From positions 1 through 32,008 of the forward strand of contig JALWFW010000216.1 of NCBI GenBank assembly GCA_027013865.1: a stretch of 32,008 nt of DNA, written 5' to 3'. The notes beneath the pieces were generated by a model. It did not search any database. It saw only the letters and a program-made list of their open reading frames with translations, and was not told where the DNA came from. The translations under genes and the position numbers were made by a program. Source of the DNA: Polyangiaceae bacterium (lineage in GTDB: Bacteria > Myxococcota_A > Polyangia > HGW-17 > JALWFW01). This document shows positions 22,579 to 32,008 of the stretch, piece by piece (the stretch's first letter is position 1; each line of letters starts with the position of its first letter).

Positions 22579-25197
22579 ATGAAACAGATATCCTGGTCAT
22601 GGATCTCAGCAGTCCTGGGCTTGCTCGTGCTCTCATACGCATGCAGTCCACCACCCCAAAACCAGGGTTCGGGCCCGACTTCCGGCAAAGAGCATACCGG
22701 AAACGAACCCACCACGTCCAACCGGGACAGGAATCACATGACCTCTCCCACGAAGGGTACAACCGCAAAAAACGGCACACAAAAGCCGAAACACTCTCCA
22801 GACACTCCCAAGGGAAGCGCTACCCAGAAGAATATATCCGGGAATCTGGCTAAACTAGCCCAAAAAATCGACAACACCACAGGAAACCGGCGTATACCAT
22901 ACCACTTCGGAAACGCTATTCCCATTCCGCTGGAAAAAGACGACAAAACCCTGGCACCTTATTTTTACATACCCAAGGGAGAGAACTCATCCACCGAAGA
23001 GCTCCCACTGAAGTACACCGGCGCCAAAGTACGCATCGAGGGTCCGGTGGCTAGAGTCACCGTCACTCAAAAATATGAAAACAGGGGTCACGAGCCCATC
23101 GAGGCGATCTACGTATTTCCGGCATCCACCAGGGCAGCTATACGCTCCATGCGCATGGTCATCGGAGAACGCGTAATCGAAGCCAAAATCATGAAGCGTG
23201 CCAGTGCACGTCAGGTCTACGAGCATGCCAAACAAAGCGGCCAGCAGGCATCACTTCTAGAACAGGAGCGTCCTAACGTCTTTACCATGAACGTCGCCAA
23301 CATAATGCCCGGTGACAAAATCACCGTGGAGCTCGAATATGTCGAGCTCCTGGAGCCCGAGGACGGTGTGTACGAGTTCGTGTATCCCGTGGTGGTGGGC
23401 CCACGTTACGGTGGAGGGGCGAAACCCACCGACAAGTGGATATCCAACCCATATCAGAAGTCAGGTCACAAAGAGCTGTACGGATTCGGTATCGAAGTCA
23501 GCATGACCTCCGCACTGGGCATAAAGGACGTATCGAGTCCCAGCCACGGTATAGACGTAAAGTTCACCTCGCCGGGTGACGCCACCGTGAAACTGAAAGA
23601 ACAGGGAGGCGGTAACCGCGACTTCGTACTGCGGTACAGACTGGCAGGTGACAGGATTCAGACCGGCACGTTCATACAAAAGGGAAAGGATGGGGGTTAC
23701 TTCATGGTACTCATGGAGCCCCCTGCAAGGCCCAAACCCGAGACCATACCGCCCCGAGAGTACATCTTCATACTGGACATCTCAGGGTCCATGCACGGCT
23801 ACCCACTGGATACCGCAAAAAAACTCATAGTGAACCTGCTCATGTCCCTCAGACCCGCGGACATGTTCGACATCATCCTATTTTCGGGAGGCTCGTTCGT
23901 CATGAGCCCCAAATCACTGCCTGCATCTCCAGAAAACGTGGCAAAGGCCATCCAGCTCATCAACGGGCAGCACGGAGGAGGGGGTACGGAACTCATGCAG
24001 GCCCTCGAGACTGCCTACGGTATACCGAAAAACACCGAAGGCATATCCAGAACCATGGTCCTTGTCACCGACGGATACGTAGGGGTGGAATCCCAGGCAT
24101 TCCGTATGGTCGCCAGGAATGTGGGAGCTGCCAATCTGTTCTCCTTTGGTATCGGAAGATCCATCAACCGCTATCTCGTGGAAAAAGTTGCTAGGGCAGG
24201 AGGTGGTAAGGCATTCGTAGCCCTCAATCCCAAGGATGCCCAAAAGGTAGCCGACAAGTTCGAAAAATACATACGTCAGCCTGTACTCACCGGAATATCT
24301 GTTCGTTTCGACGGTATGAGCGTGACGGACGACGTTCCCAATCCAGTGCCGGATCTCTTTGCGAGCCAACCCATACTCATCATGGGACGTTACCAGGGAC
24401 AGCCAGGGGGCACTGTTCAGATAACGGGTTTCAACGGCAAAGGACGTTTCAGGAAAAGCGTCAGTCTATCCGAAGCAAAAGTACTCGACGATGATACCAT
24501 ATCCACTCTGTGGGCCAGAAAATGGATCCAGATATTCACGGACAAGGAGGATCTGGCGCCTCAGAACAACGAGATCAAGGATGCCATCACGGCCATAGCC
24601 CTAAAATACCATCTCATGAGCCGTCATACATCATTCGTGGCCGTCGACAGCCGTAAAGTGCGTAAAAACGGCAAACTCGTCACAGTTAAACAACCCCTCC
24701 CGATGCCCAGTGGAGTAAGCAATCTGGCAGTTGGAAGGGCTTCTGGATTGGGCCACACACTGGGATCCATCCCGAGGAGGCCGGCTGTACGTCGCGCCCT
24801 TAGACTCAAGGGGACTCCTGCCAGACTCCAATCCCCGTCCCCGGCGGCCGCAAGCAAACCCCTGGAAGACAAAAGTACGTCCCAGTATTCTTCGAATATA
24901 AAACTGGACATATCCACGAGCGGCGTATCCCCATCTGAGGCCGGTACTGTGAAAAACACCGCCAGTGCCAAAATGAAGGCCATAATGCCGCTCATCGAAT
25001 TCATGGGTATAAAGGGAACCATAACCGTTGAGATCAGCGGCGACGGCAAGGTCAGGATCACAGGCACTCACTCAAGTGCCGAGATGGCCAAGATTCGCAG
25101 AGCCCTGCAGTCCGTCATCGCAGCCGTCAAAACCGGGCTGACCAAAGCAGGCGGCAAGGCATCCATGAAAGTGACCATACGCATCACCGTCGAATGA
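22579..25197 (+). CDS. VIT- and vWA-domain lipoprotein (inter-alpha-trypsin-inhibitor heavy-chain-like)
   Basis: 872 residues from the ATG at 22579 with AAGGAG upstream; an earlier ATG at 22516 is not supported. The lipobox is VLSYAC, followed by a ~95-residue low-complexity linker rich in Pro, Ser, Thr, Lys and Gly. A VIT domain (about 125-275) shows its typical ARQVYEHAKQSGQQASLLEQ and PNVFTMNVANIMPGDKI stretches. A vWA domain follows with the MIDAS loop DISGSM near residue 400 and a conserved TMVLVTDGYVG strand. The last ~70 residues form a separate beta-rich, Lys/Ile-rich module after a Ser/Pro-rich linker. VIT-vWA proteins in proteobacteria are often sortase targets; this one is lipid-anchored instead. 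Ligand and role are unknown. It stands alone on the plus strand between the TPR and hydrolase lipoproteins. Confidence 0.88.
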   Translation: MKQISWSWISAVLGLLVLSYACSPPPQNQGSGPTSGKEHTGNEPTTSNRDRNHMTSPTKGTTAKNGTQKPKHSPDTPKGSATQKNISGNLAKLAQKIDNTTGNRRIPYHFGNAIPIPLEKDDKTLAPYFYIPKGENSSTEELPLKYTGAKVRIEGPVARVTVTQKYENRGHEPIEAIYVFPASTRAAIRSMRMVIGERVIEAKIMKRASARQVYEHAKQSGQQASLLEQERPNVFTMNVANIMPGDKITVELEYVELLEPEDGVYEFVYPVVVGPRYGGGAKPTDKWISNPYQKSGHKELYGFGIEVSMTSALGIKDVSSPSHGIDVKFTSPGDATVKLKEQGGGNRDFVLRYRLAGDRIQTGTFIQKGKDGGYFMVLMEPPARPKPETIPPREYIFILDISGSMHGYPLDTAKKLIVNLLMSLRPADMFDIILFSGGSFVMSPKSLPASPENVAKAIQLINGQHGGGGTELMQALETAYGIPKNTEGISRTMVLVTDGYVGVESQAFRMVARNVGAANLFSFGIGRSINRYLVEKVARAGGGKAFVALNPKDAQKVADKFEKYIRQPVLTGISVRFDGMSVTDDVPNPVPDLFASQPILIMGRYQGQPGGTVQITGFNGKGRFRKSVSLSEAKVLDDDTISTLWARKWIQIFTDKEDLAPQNNEIKDAITAIALKYHLMSRHTSFVAVDSRKVRKNGKLVTVKQPLPMPSGVSNLAVGRASGLGHTLGSIPRRPAVRRALRLKGTPARLQSPSPAAASKPLEDKSTSQYSSNIKLDISTSGVSPSEAGTVKNTASAKMKAIMPLIEFMGIKGTITVEISGDGKVRITGTHSSAEMAKIRRALQSVIAAVKTGLTKAGGKASMKVTIRITVE

Positions 25198-25298
25198 TGC
25201 GCACTCGTTCTCCTGGTTCATAAAGCAGTATTCCTCTCCTATTCTCCTATGATACCTCATCCATTTCCCGTGTACGACGACACCCTCAGGAGCTGGCC

Positions 25299-26477
25299 AT
25301 GACTCACGTCACCGCACCCTCCCTGTTCAAAAAACCTGTGTTCACGTTGTTTTTGCTGGCACTTGGCACTGGATGCACCCCAGCTACGGGTGGTGTACAA
25401 TGTACTGACGAGTGTTCCACCGATGGAAGCACCAGGTGCTCCGGTAATCTCATCGAGCGGTGCTCATATCAAGACGGATGCCTCGTGTGGACGGCCAAAA
25501 TAGACTGCTCCGAAGACGGCTCCAAATGCAGTGAATCACCGGGGTATGCCATATGCACCAATGACGGCACATCCTCCCTCAACGACGTCAACTCAGGCAA
25601 CGACACGAACTCAGGCAACGACACAAATTCATGCACCGGCACGTGCCCGGAAGAAGGATCCACCAGGTGCTCTGGGACTGTATCCGAAAAATGCGTGCTC
25701 TTAGGACAGTGTCTCGTCTGGCAGTCACAGCAGGACTGCTCACTGACATCTCAGACCTGCCTGGAGGGAAGTTGTGTGGACAGTGAAGGGGTAACTCCAC
25801 CTATGGGGCAGACCTCGGGCGGGTCCGGAGGACCGGTGTGCTCTACTGCGGATCCGGGCACCTACAACTATTGCATCAGGGAGGTAGACATGAACGGAAT
25901 CGACGCCCGCCTGGTGATTCCCGTGTCCCTGCCCAGTCCAGTCAAACTCATGGTGGTGTATTCAGGCACCGAAGGAGGTGCCAACATGGCCTCAAACCTG
26001 GCTGGCTACATAGCAGATTACGTTCCGCTCAGCCGCGACGTCCTATATGTGGTACTCGACGGTGTCCAGTACAACGGCAACGGTCAAGCCGGAGCCGAGG
26101 CCCTGGATTGGGTACGCCAGCACTACGATGTGGACAATGATCGCACCTGGCTGCTGTCGGAATCAGCGGGAACCACGGCTGGTCTTCAGTTGGGATTCCA
26201 CCTGCGTCAGTCCTACTTTGCTGCCTACTGGGCCAATGACGTCAATGCCAGTGACTCGCCTGAGAAAAGCGCTGCCCAACTAGGTTTTTCTCCATGGGGT
26301 GATGCTGGTCCCGGCGGTGATCATGCTGATGCAAACAGCATCGTAGACGCCATGAGGACCCAGGGTTACCGTCTGCCTGACGATGCCCCTTACTCCGGCC
26401 CAGGGGCAAATACCCACGGTTCTACGGAACAGTTCCAGGCAGCCATATCATTCCTTGTAACCAAGAATCGACAATAA
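25299..26477 (+). CDS. Cys-rich alpha/beta-hydrolase-like lipoprotein
   Basis: 392 residues, ATG at 25299 with AGGAG 6 nt upstream. The lipobox is ALGTGC. Two duplicated disulfide-rich modules (about residues 35-90 and 110-160) share the pattern C...C-x5-S-T-R-C-S-G...C...C-L-V-W. They are separated by a small in-tandem NSGNDT repeat. From ~190 on, a serine-hydrolase-like fold is seen, similar to the PHB-depolymerase/feruloyl-esterase type. The nucleophile elbow is SESAG (S289), with Ser instead of the usual first Gly. A His in NTHGSTEQ (H373) near the end fits the catalytic His, and the acid is not certain. It probably acts on the outside of the cell. The substrate is not predictable. Confidence 0.75.
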   Translation: MTHVTAPSLFKKPVFTLFLLALGTGCTPATGGVQCTDECSTDGSTRCSGNLIERCSYQDGCLVWTAKIDCSEDGSKCSESPGYAICTNDGTSSLNDVNSGNDTNSGNDTNSCTGTCPEEGSTRCSGTVSEKCVLLGQCLVWQSQQDCSLTSQTCLEGSCVDSEGVTPPMGQTSGGSGGPVCSTADPGTYNYCIREVDMNGIDARLVIPVSLPSPVKLMVVYSGTEGGANMASNLAGYIADYVPLSRDVLYVVLDGVQYNGNGQAGAEALDWVRQHYDVDNDRTWLLSESAGTTAGLQLGFHLRQSYFAAYWANDVNASDSPEKSAAQLGFSPWGDAGPGGDHADANSIVDAMRTQGYRLPDDAPYSGPGANTHGSTEQFQAAISFLVTKNRQ

Positions 26478-26480
26478 TTC

Positions 26481-26509
26481 AATAATATCAACTAGTTATA
26501 AATATTATT
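26481..26509. terminator. Possible AT-rich bidirectional terminator
   Basis: AATAATAT (26481-26488) and ATATTATT (26502-26509) form an 8-bp A/T-only inverted repeat between the convergent stop codons of the hydrolase gene and the ABC ATPase gene. The stem is weak, so termination efficiency is uncertain. Confidence 0.3.
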
Positions 26510-27422
26510 AGCGAAGATGGCACCGAACTTCCCTCCCCCCGGCATGACGGCGTACCTCCGGTACCGTGCCATGGCATATATCCGTGGCCTCAGGACAACG
26601 GTTGTGGAAGGGACAGCCTGTTCTAAGGGAGGGAGGCAGTACGTCTCCAGGTATAGGCCTTACCGTACCCCCAAAAGGTGCCGCCTCCATGAGCGCGATG
26701 GTATATGGATGCTCTGGTGCTGACAGGACCTCTTCTACCTCTCCGGTTTCCATGATCATGCCCCCGTACATCACGGCCACCAGTCCTCCCATCCTTGACA
26801 CCACCGAGAGATCATGAGTGACGAGCAGCACGGACACGCCTACATGCTCAACTAGATCTGCGATCAAAGAAAGGATCCTGCGCTCAACCGTGGGATCCAG
26901 TGCAGTGGTTGGCTCGTCGAGCAGAATGAGTTCCGGTTCCGGAGCCAGTGCCAGTGCCACGGCTGCCCGCTGCTTCATTCCGCCGCTCATTTCATGGGGA
27001 TAAAGACTGGCATCCGAAGGTCGGAGCCCCACTACTTCCAAAAGGCGCTCTGTCTCCACACGGGCCGAATCACTGGAAAGGCCCCTAACACTCACAAGTA
27101 CCTCCCTGATGTGAAATCCAACCGTGTAGAGGGGATCGAAGCTGGCTCCGGGATCCTGGAACACCATGGTGATGCGTCGTCCGCGCACCTGGCCGGCAGC
27201 GAATGGCTCTCCTGACAGACGCATGGTTCCCGAAACACTGAATCCTGATGGAACAAGCCCCATTACAGCCTTCAATGTCAGGGACTTCCCGCTGCCGGAC
27301 TCCCCCACCAGATGAACCATCTGCCTTTTGGGCACTTTAAGGCTCACGTCAGACAAAAGAGCCGCGCCGTCTGGAGTGAGGATCCCGAGGTGTTCAGTCT
27401 GCAGTATGATGGACTCAGACAC
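26508..27422 (-). CDS. ABC transporter ATP-binding protein, OppD/DppD type
   Basis: 304 residues from a GTG at 27422 with GGAGGGG upstream. The Walker A motif is GESGSGKS (40-47), the signature MSGGMKQR (145-152), Walker B ELILLDEPT and switch His in LLVTHD. The C-terminus carries the peptide-transporter ATPase tail, with Cys residues in GCPFHNRCPEATDIC and a final Cys near the end. In relatives these Cys residues can hold an iron-sulfur cluster. It should power import of oligopeptides, dipeptides or nickel, but no permease, binding protein or partner OppF lies in the window. It is therefore an orphan ATPase whose partners must be elsewhere, or a relic. Confidence 0.9.
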   Translation of the reverse strand: MSESIILQTEHLGILTPDGAALLSDVSLKVPKRQMVHLVGESGSGKSLTLKAVMGLVPSGFSVSGTMRLSGEPFAAGQVRGRRITMVFQDPGASFDPLYTVGFHIREVLVSVRGLSSDSARVETERLLEVVGLRPSDASLYPHEMSGGMKQRAAVALALAPEPELILLDEPTTALDPTVERRILSLIADLVEHVGVSVLLVTHDLSVVSRMGGLVAVMYGGMIMETGEVEEVLSAPEHPYTIALMEAAPFGGTVRPIPGDVLPPSLRTGCPFHNRCPEATDICHGTVPEVRRHAGGREVRCHLR

Positions 27423-27515
27423 CTGGCTGCCCCTCCGGTCGTTCGCACGACAGAAGTGATCCCACTGACTTTATGGACTGAATGCCGCAGAGTGGGCTGA
27501 TGCAAGACATACGGT

Positions 27516-28298
27516 TCATCTGAACGGACTCCTGTTGCGTCTCAGAAGCACGTACATGGCACCAGGCCCGCCGTCCACAGGCCTGGCCGTTGCAAAGGCA
27601 AGAACATGCTTGCTCAGTGGGCCGTGGGTGAGCATGTTCAGGAGCAGTTCCTTAAGAGTGGGAGTTCCTTCCGGTGAATGAAGGCCTCGACCGTGTACCA
27701 CCAGTACGCACCTCTTACCGCTTTTGCGGGCACGCTCAAAGAAGGTCACCAGGGCCTCACGGGCCTCATCGGCATACATGCCGTGCAGATCTATGTGGGC
27801 CTGCACAGCAAACTGCCCACGCTTGAGGCGCCCCAGAAGATACTGATCCACACCGGGAGCCAGCCCTGTGACATACTCGTCCAGGTGTTCTATGTCGAAA
27901 TTGCCGGCACCATGAATGAAATCATACAGGGCAGCCGCACTCTCCGCACTGACGTCCTTCTGGGAAACCGTGCTGCGCCTGACTGGTGGTGGCACATGGT
28001 TGGACCGATCTATGGGTCTGACCCCTGCCATGTACTGTCTGAAAAGTTTTTTATCGTCGGACGTCATATCACCGGCTCGTCTTTGGGAATCTGAAGCACT
28101 TTCCGCCGGAACAAAAGCGCCGGACAGACTGCCGGACTTCTGGACTGCCACAGGAGCGGAATCTGATTTCCTAGACCCACCGTTTCCACTGCCCGGTTCT
28201 GGATTTCTCTTCTTCTTCCGGTCTTCTCTCACCTGCCTGATGAGTTCTTTTTTCACCTGCGCAAATGGGCTGTTGAAGGCATCGTCTCCCATGACCAT
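27516..28298 (-). CDS. Smr-domain protein (MutS2/SmrB-like endonuclease domain)
   Basis: 260 residues. The first ~110 residues are charged and probably disordered, with a short LFRQYMAGVRPIDR segment as in SmrA/SmrB. The C-terminal Smr domain (about 165-255) has the signature IDLHGM and VVHGRGLHS and ends in AMYVLLRR. Smr domains bind and cut nucleic acids; known roles include ribosome-collision mRNA cleavage (SmrB) and DNA repair or recombination (MutS2). Which applies here is unknown. The ATG at 28298 is used because no good ribosome binding site is visible for any start; an ATG at 28292 would begin MGDDAF. Neighbours are unrelated. No MutS core precedes the domain. Confidence 0.85.
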   Translation of the reverse strand: MVMGDDAFNSPFAQVKKELIRQVREDRKKKRNPEPGSGNGGSRKSDSAPVAVQKSGSLSGAFVPAESASDSQRRAGDMTSDDKKLFRQYMAGVRPIDRSNHVPPPVRRSTVSQKDVSAESAAALYDFIHGAGNFDIEHLDEYVTGLAPGVDQYLLGRLKRGQFAVQAHIDLHGMYADEAREALVTFFERARKSGKRCVLVVHGRGLHSPEGTPTLKELLLNMLTHGPLSKHVLAFATARPVDGGPGAMYVLLRRNRSPFR

Positions 28299-28356
28299 CA
28301 ATCATAAATACTGCCGGTTCCATACGCAAGGAGCCCGGTATTACCTGCCGGCGGCC

Positions 28357-29259
28357 TCAGTATCCGGCACACCTGGGGGAGTCCGTGTAGACGGTGAATC
28401 TGCTTCCCGTGGGATATATCTGCTCAAGTGCCCGCCACATGTCATGGGAGCCTGAAAAGAAGTCGAAATGATCGTCGTTTATGGCCCCTCCAACGTCATC
28501 CGCCGTGAAGCATCCGTCGTGAATCTCGCCACCTATGCCGTCCACGGCGGGTATAGTGACTCCGTCCCATTCTTCCATATAGAGAACCGTGCCCAGGGAT
28601 ATGAAGTTACGGTCCACGGCAATGGAGTGCAGTGGTACCAACGCATTGCTGGAAGCTCCGGCACCCCACGGATACTGGTTCGGATCCAAAACGCGATAGC
28701 ACAATCTCCGGCCATTGTAGTTGCATACTGGACCGCAGCCACATGAACCGTCGTAATTGACCACCCTCCCGTCATCTAAGCGGCCACTTCCCTCTATGCA
28801 CAGGTCCTGAGTGAAATCATCGGGTACATCCGCAATGGGATTGCAGTCGGAATCGTATATTGTCACCACACTACCGCTGTAATCGGACTCCAGGGGCACA
28901 TAGTAGTAGGTGTTCCACATGGTTCCGAAGTACGTTCCCTTGGGCAGATCAGTGGCGTTGTTCGTGTCTGTCCCGTTGTTTGTATCGTTATTCAGCCCCG
29001 TACCATTGTTGGTATCCGTGCCGCCCCCGGTGTCCGTTCCGTTGTTTGTACCGTTGTTGGTATCATTATTGATATCGTTATTGGTGTTGTTGGCATTGTT
29101 GGTAGTGCCGTTGTTCAGGTCCGTACCGTTATTCGTGGACGTGGAATTATTCGTGTCCGAATCATCATCTGCAGGACAGTAAGTGGTCGTCTTGACACAG
29201 CCAGCAGCACCTACCACCAACATCAGCAGTGCTGTCATGAAAATCATGCTCCGTTTCAT
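28357..29259 (-). CDS. 3D-domain lipoprotein with long Asn/Thr-rich linker
   Basis: 300 residues, ATG at 29259 with GGAGG 8 nt upstream. The lipobox is GAAGC. A very long low-complexity linker of Asn, Thr, Asp and Gly (about residues 34-104) follows the anchored Cys. The C-terminal half contains the 3D domain seen in MltA and related proteins: ISLGTVLYMEEW, then CFTADDVGGAINDDHFDFF with the Asp triad and VGGAI core. Several Cys residues (for example in GSCGCGPVC) are probably paired outside. 3D domains sit in peptidoglycan-cleaving enzymes, so a lytic-transglycosylase-like role in the envelope is the best guess. The separate MltA beta-domain is not visible. Confidence 0.8.
   Translation of the reverse strand: MKRSMIFMTALLMLVVGAAGCVKTTTYCPADDDSDTNNSTSTNNGTDLNNGTTNNANNTNNDINNDTNNGTNNGTDTGGGTDTNNGTGLNNDTNNGTDTNNATDLPKGTYFGTMWNTYYYVPLESDYSGSVVTIYDSDCNPIADVPDDFTQDLCIEGSGRLDDGRVVNYDGSCGCGPVCNYNGRRLCYRVLDPNQYPWGAGASSNALVPLHSIAVDRNFISLGTVLYMEEWDGVTIPAVDGIGGEIHDGCFTADDVGGAINDDHFDFFSGSHDMWRALEQIYPTGSRFTVYTDSPRCAGY
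28950..29160 (-). repeat. Degenerate trinucleotide repeat encoding Asn/Thr linker
   Basis: About 210 bp of AAY/ACN/GAY triplets in repeating blocks such as NNGTNNGTD and NNGTD encode a flexible tether. Such DNA can gain or lose triplets in frame by slippage. Confidence 0.6.
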
Positions 29260-29330
29260 GGTCTTTGCCTCCTGAAGAGCCCCTATTCTAGCACAATTAG
29301 ACGGAAAAGCGATTACCGGAAATGAATTCG

Positions 29331-30785
<1,455 letters not shown>

Positions 30786-30897
30786 TCAACAAAAAGACGA
30801 AAATCACCGTTGCGTGAACAGCGTACAGGCAATACTGCTAGAAATACGCAGTCAAGGCTGGTATCAATGGGCAGTCGCAGATTCTCAAGGAGGGATC

Positions 30898-32008
30898 ATG
30901 TACGAGTTTGAGACCATAATCGAGCCATTCAAAATCAAGGTCGTGGAACCCATACGCATGACCACATTCGAAGAACGCACCTCCAAGATAAAGGAGGCTG
31001 GCTACAACGTGTTCATGCTCAAAAGCGACGATGTCATCATCGATCTCCTCACCGACAGCGGAACCGCTGCCATGAGCGACAGGCAGTGGGGTTCTATCAT
31101 GGAAGGAGACGAGTCCTATGCCGGAAGCCGCTCTTTCAGGCGTTTCGAAAAGACGGTGCAGGAGATTTTCGGATACGAGCATGTCATTCCCACACACCAG
31201 GGACGTGCTTCAGAGCGCATAATGTTCTCCTTGCTGGTCCAGCCCCATCACTGGGTACCCAACAATACCCATTTCGACACCACCAGAGCCAACATCGAGG
31301 CGCGCGGTGCCCGTGCAGTGGACATCTTGTGCGAAGAGGGAATGCACCTGGGCCAGGAAGGCGACTTCAAGGGCAACATGGATGTCGATTCCCTGCGTGC
31401 CTTCATTGAGGACAAGGGACGCGAGAACATTCCCTTCGTAATGGTCACCATCACAAACAACTCCGGCGGAGGCCAACCAGTGTCCATAGCCAACATAAAG
31501 GCCGTGCGCAAGGTGTGCGACGAGTACGGCCTGCCTTTGTTCTTCGATGCCGCCAGATTCGCCGAGAACGCATATTTCATAAAGATGCGTGAGCACGGAT
31601 ACCAAGACATGAGTGTTCGCGACATCGTCCGTGAGATGTTCTCCTACGGCGACGGCTGTCTGGTGAGCGCAAAGAAGGACGCCATAGTCAACATCGGTGG
31701 ATTCATTGCCGTGAAGGACGCGGACCTGGCCCAGGAGGTGAAAAACCTGCTCATCCTAACAGAGGGCTTCCCAACCTACGGTGGCCTCGCGGGTAGGGAT
31801 TTAGAGGCCATGGCCCAGGGACTCGAAGAAGTCCTGGACGAGGATTACCTCAACTACCGCCATGCCTCGGCGAAATACCTCGGCGACCACCTCACCGCAG
31901 CCGGGATTCCCATAGTACGCCCCCCCGGAATGCACGCCATATACATAGATGCCAAAAAAATGCTCCCCCACATCCCCCCCGAGCTGTTCCCAGGCCAGTC
32001 CCCCACCG
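30898..32008 (+). CDS. Tryptophanase / tyrosine phenol-lyase family enzyme, C-terminus cut by window edge
   Basis: 370 residues are visible; the end of the gene lies past the window. The family are PLP enzymes that split Trp to indole, or Tyr to phenol, with pyruvate and ammonia. The PLP lysine is K260 in VSAKKDAIVNIGGF. The segments NNSGGGQPVSIAN and FDAARFAENAYFIKMRE match the family. It mixes features: GLAGRDLEAMA and VNIGGF are tyrosine-phenol-lyase-like, while EGFPTYGG and HFDTT are tryptophanase-like. The Asp at residue 127, where tyrosine phenol-lyase usually has Thr, favours tryptophanase (my memory of the family). The remaining specificity residues are outside the window. The ATG at 30898 has AAGGAGG upstream. 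No tnaC-type leader with a stop codon was found. Confidence 0.85.
   Translation, partial: MYEFETIIEPFKIKVVEPIRMTTFEERTSKIKEAGYNVFMLKSDDVIIDLLTDSGTAAMSDRQWGSIMEGDESYAGSRSFRRFEKTVQEIFGYEHVIPTHQGRASERIMFSLLVQPHHWVPNNTHFDTTRANIEARGARAVDILCEEGMHLGQEGDFKGNMDVDSLRAFIEDKGRENIPFVMVTITNNSGGGQPVSIANIKAVRKVCDEYGLPLFFDAARFAENAYFIKMREHGYQDMSVRDIVREMFSYGDGCLVSAKKDAIVNIGGFIAVKDADLAQEVKNLLILTEGFPTYGGLAGRDLEAMAQGLEEVLDEDYLNYRHASAKYLGDHLTAAGIPIVRPPGMHAIYIDAKKMLPHIPPELFPGQSPT

Noticed and set aside
30814-30897. In-frame extension of the tryptophanase from a GTG at 30814, with two Trp codons, as a possible tnaC-like leader
   Set aside because: It has no stop codon before the main start, and the family N-terminus begins directly at 30898, where AAGGAGG is well placed.

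Overview
The window most resembles a delta-type bacterium of the Myxococcota/Bradymonadales kind. This is inferred from gene content only: many lipoproteins with Asn-rich linkers after the lipid-anchored Cys, FG-GAP, thrombospondin-type-3 and MopE-like motifs, a DUF3857 protein, VIT-vWA and TPR lipoproteins, and inositol-phospholipid-type CDP-alcohol transferases. Coding density is high, most genes are on the minus strand, and there is no phage, transposon, CRISPR or plasmid signature. It reads as ordinary chromosome with a strong bias towards cell-envelope proteins.

Positions 1-4288 (minus strand): a tightly packed cluster runs from a small CDP-alcohol phosphatidyltransferase, through a larger one with an N-terminal nucleotidyltransferase-like domain and a four-helix membrane protein, to QueF (queuosine synthesis). 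After a 175-bp gap come an M29 aminopeptidase and the N-terminal half of a CCA-adding/poly(A) polymerase, which runs off the left edge. Divergent from this cluster (4377-6020, plus) is a secreted PDZ protein that looks like an M61 peptidase stripped of its zinc ligands.

Positions 6021-6909: the only long stretch without a protein gene. It holds two regions rich in nested inverted repeats. The second (about 6646-6388, minus) has a closing stem, several internal hairpins, a U-tract end and a promoter-like element ending just before the stem. It is the best candidate here for an undescribed structured RNA.

Positions 6910-21370 (minus): a DUF3857 protein with a transglutaminase-like domain lacking its catalytic Cys, tRNA-Lys(TTT), an 866-residue FG-GAP/CARDB lipoprotein, an unknown lipoprotein with a small helical protein, tRNA-Met(CAT), a CaCA-family Na+/Ca2+ antiporter, and a three-gene lipoprotein operon. 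The operon has two paralogous Ca-binding (thrombospondin type 3) vWA lipoproteins and one MopE-motif propeller lipoprotein, behind a good sigma70-type promoter at 21342-21370. Four of these lipoproteins share an acidic E-A-E/D-S-G-like stretch after the lipidated Cys, followed by an Asn-rich tether, suggesting common sorting to the cell surface.

Positions 21453-26477 (plus): a TPR lipoprotein (Tgl/PilF-like), a VIT-vWA lipoprotein and a Cys-rich alpha/beta-hydrolase lipoprotein. Positions 26508-30674 (minus): an orphan OppD-type ABC ATPase, an Smr-domain protein, a 3D-domain lipoprotein with a very long Asn/Thr linker, and enolase. Positions 30898-end (plus): a tryptophanase-family enzyme cut by the right edge.
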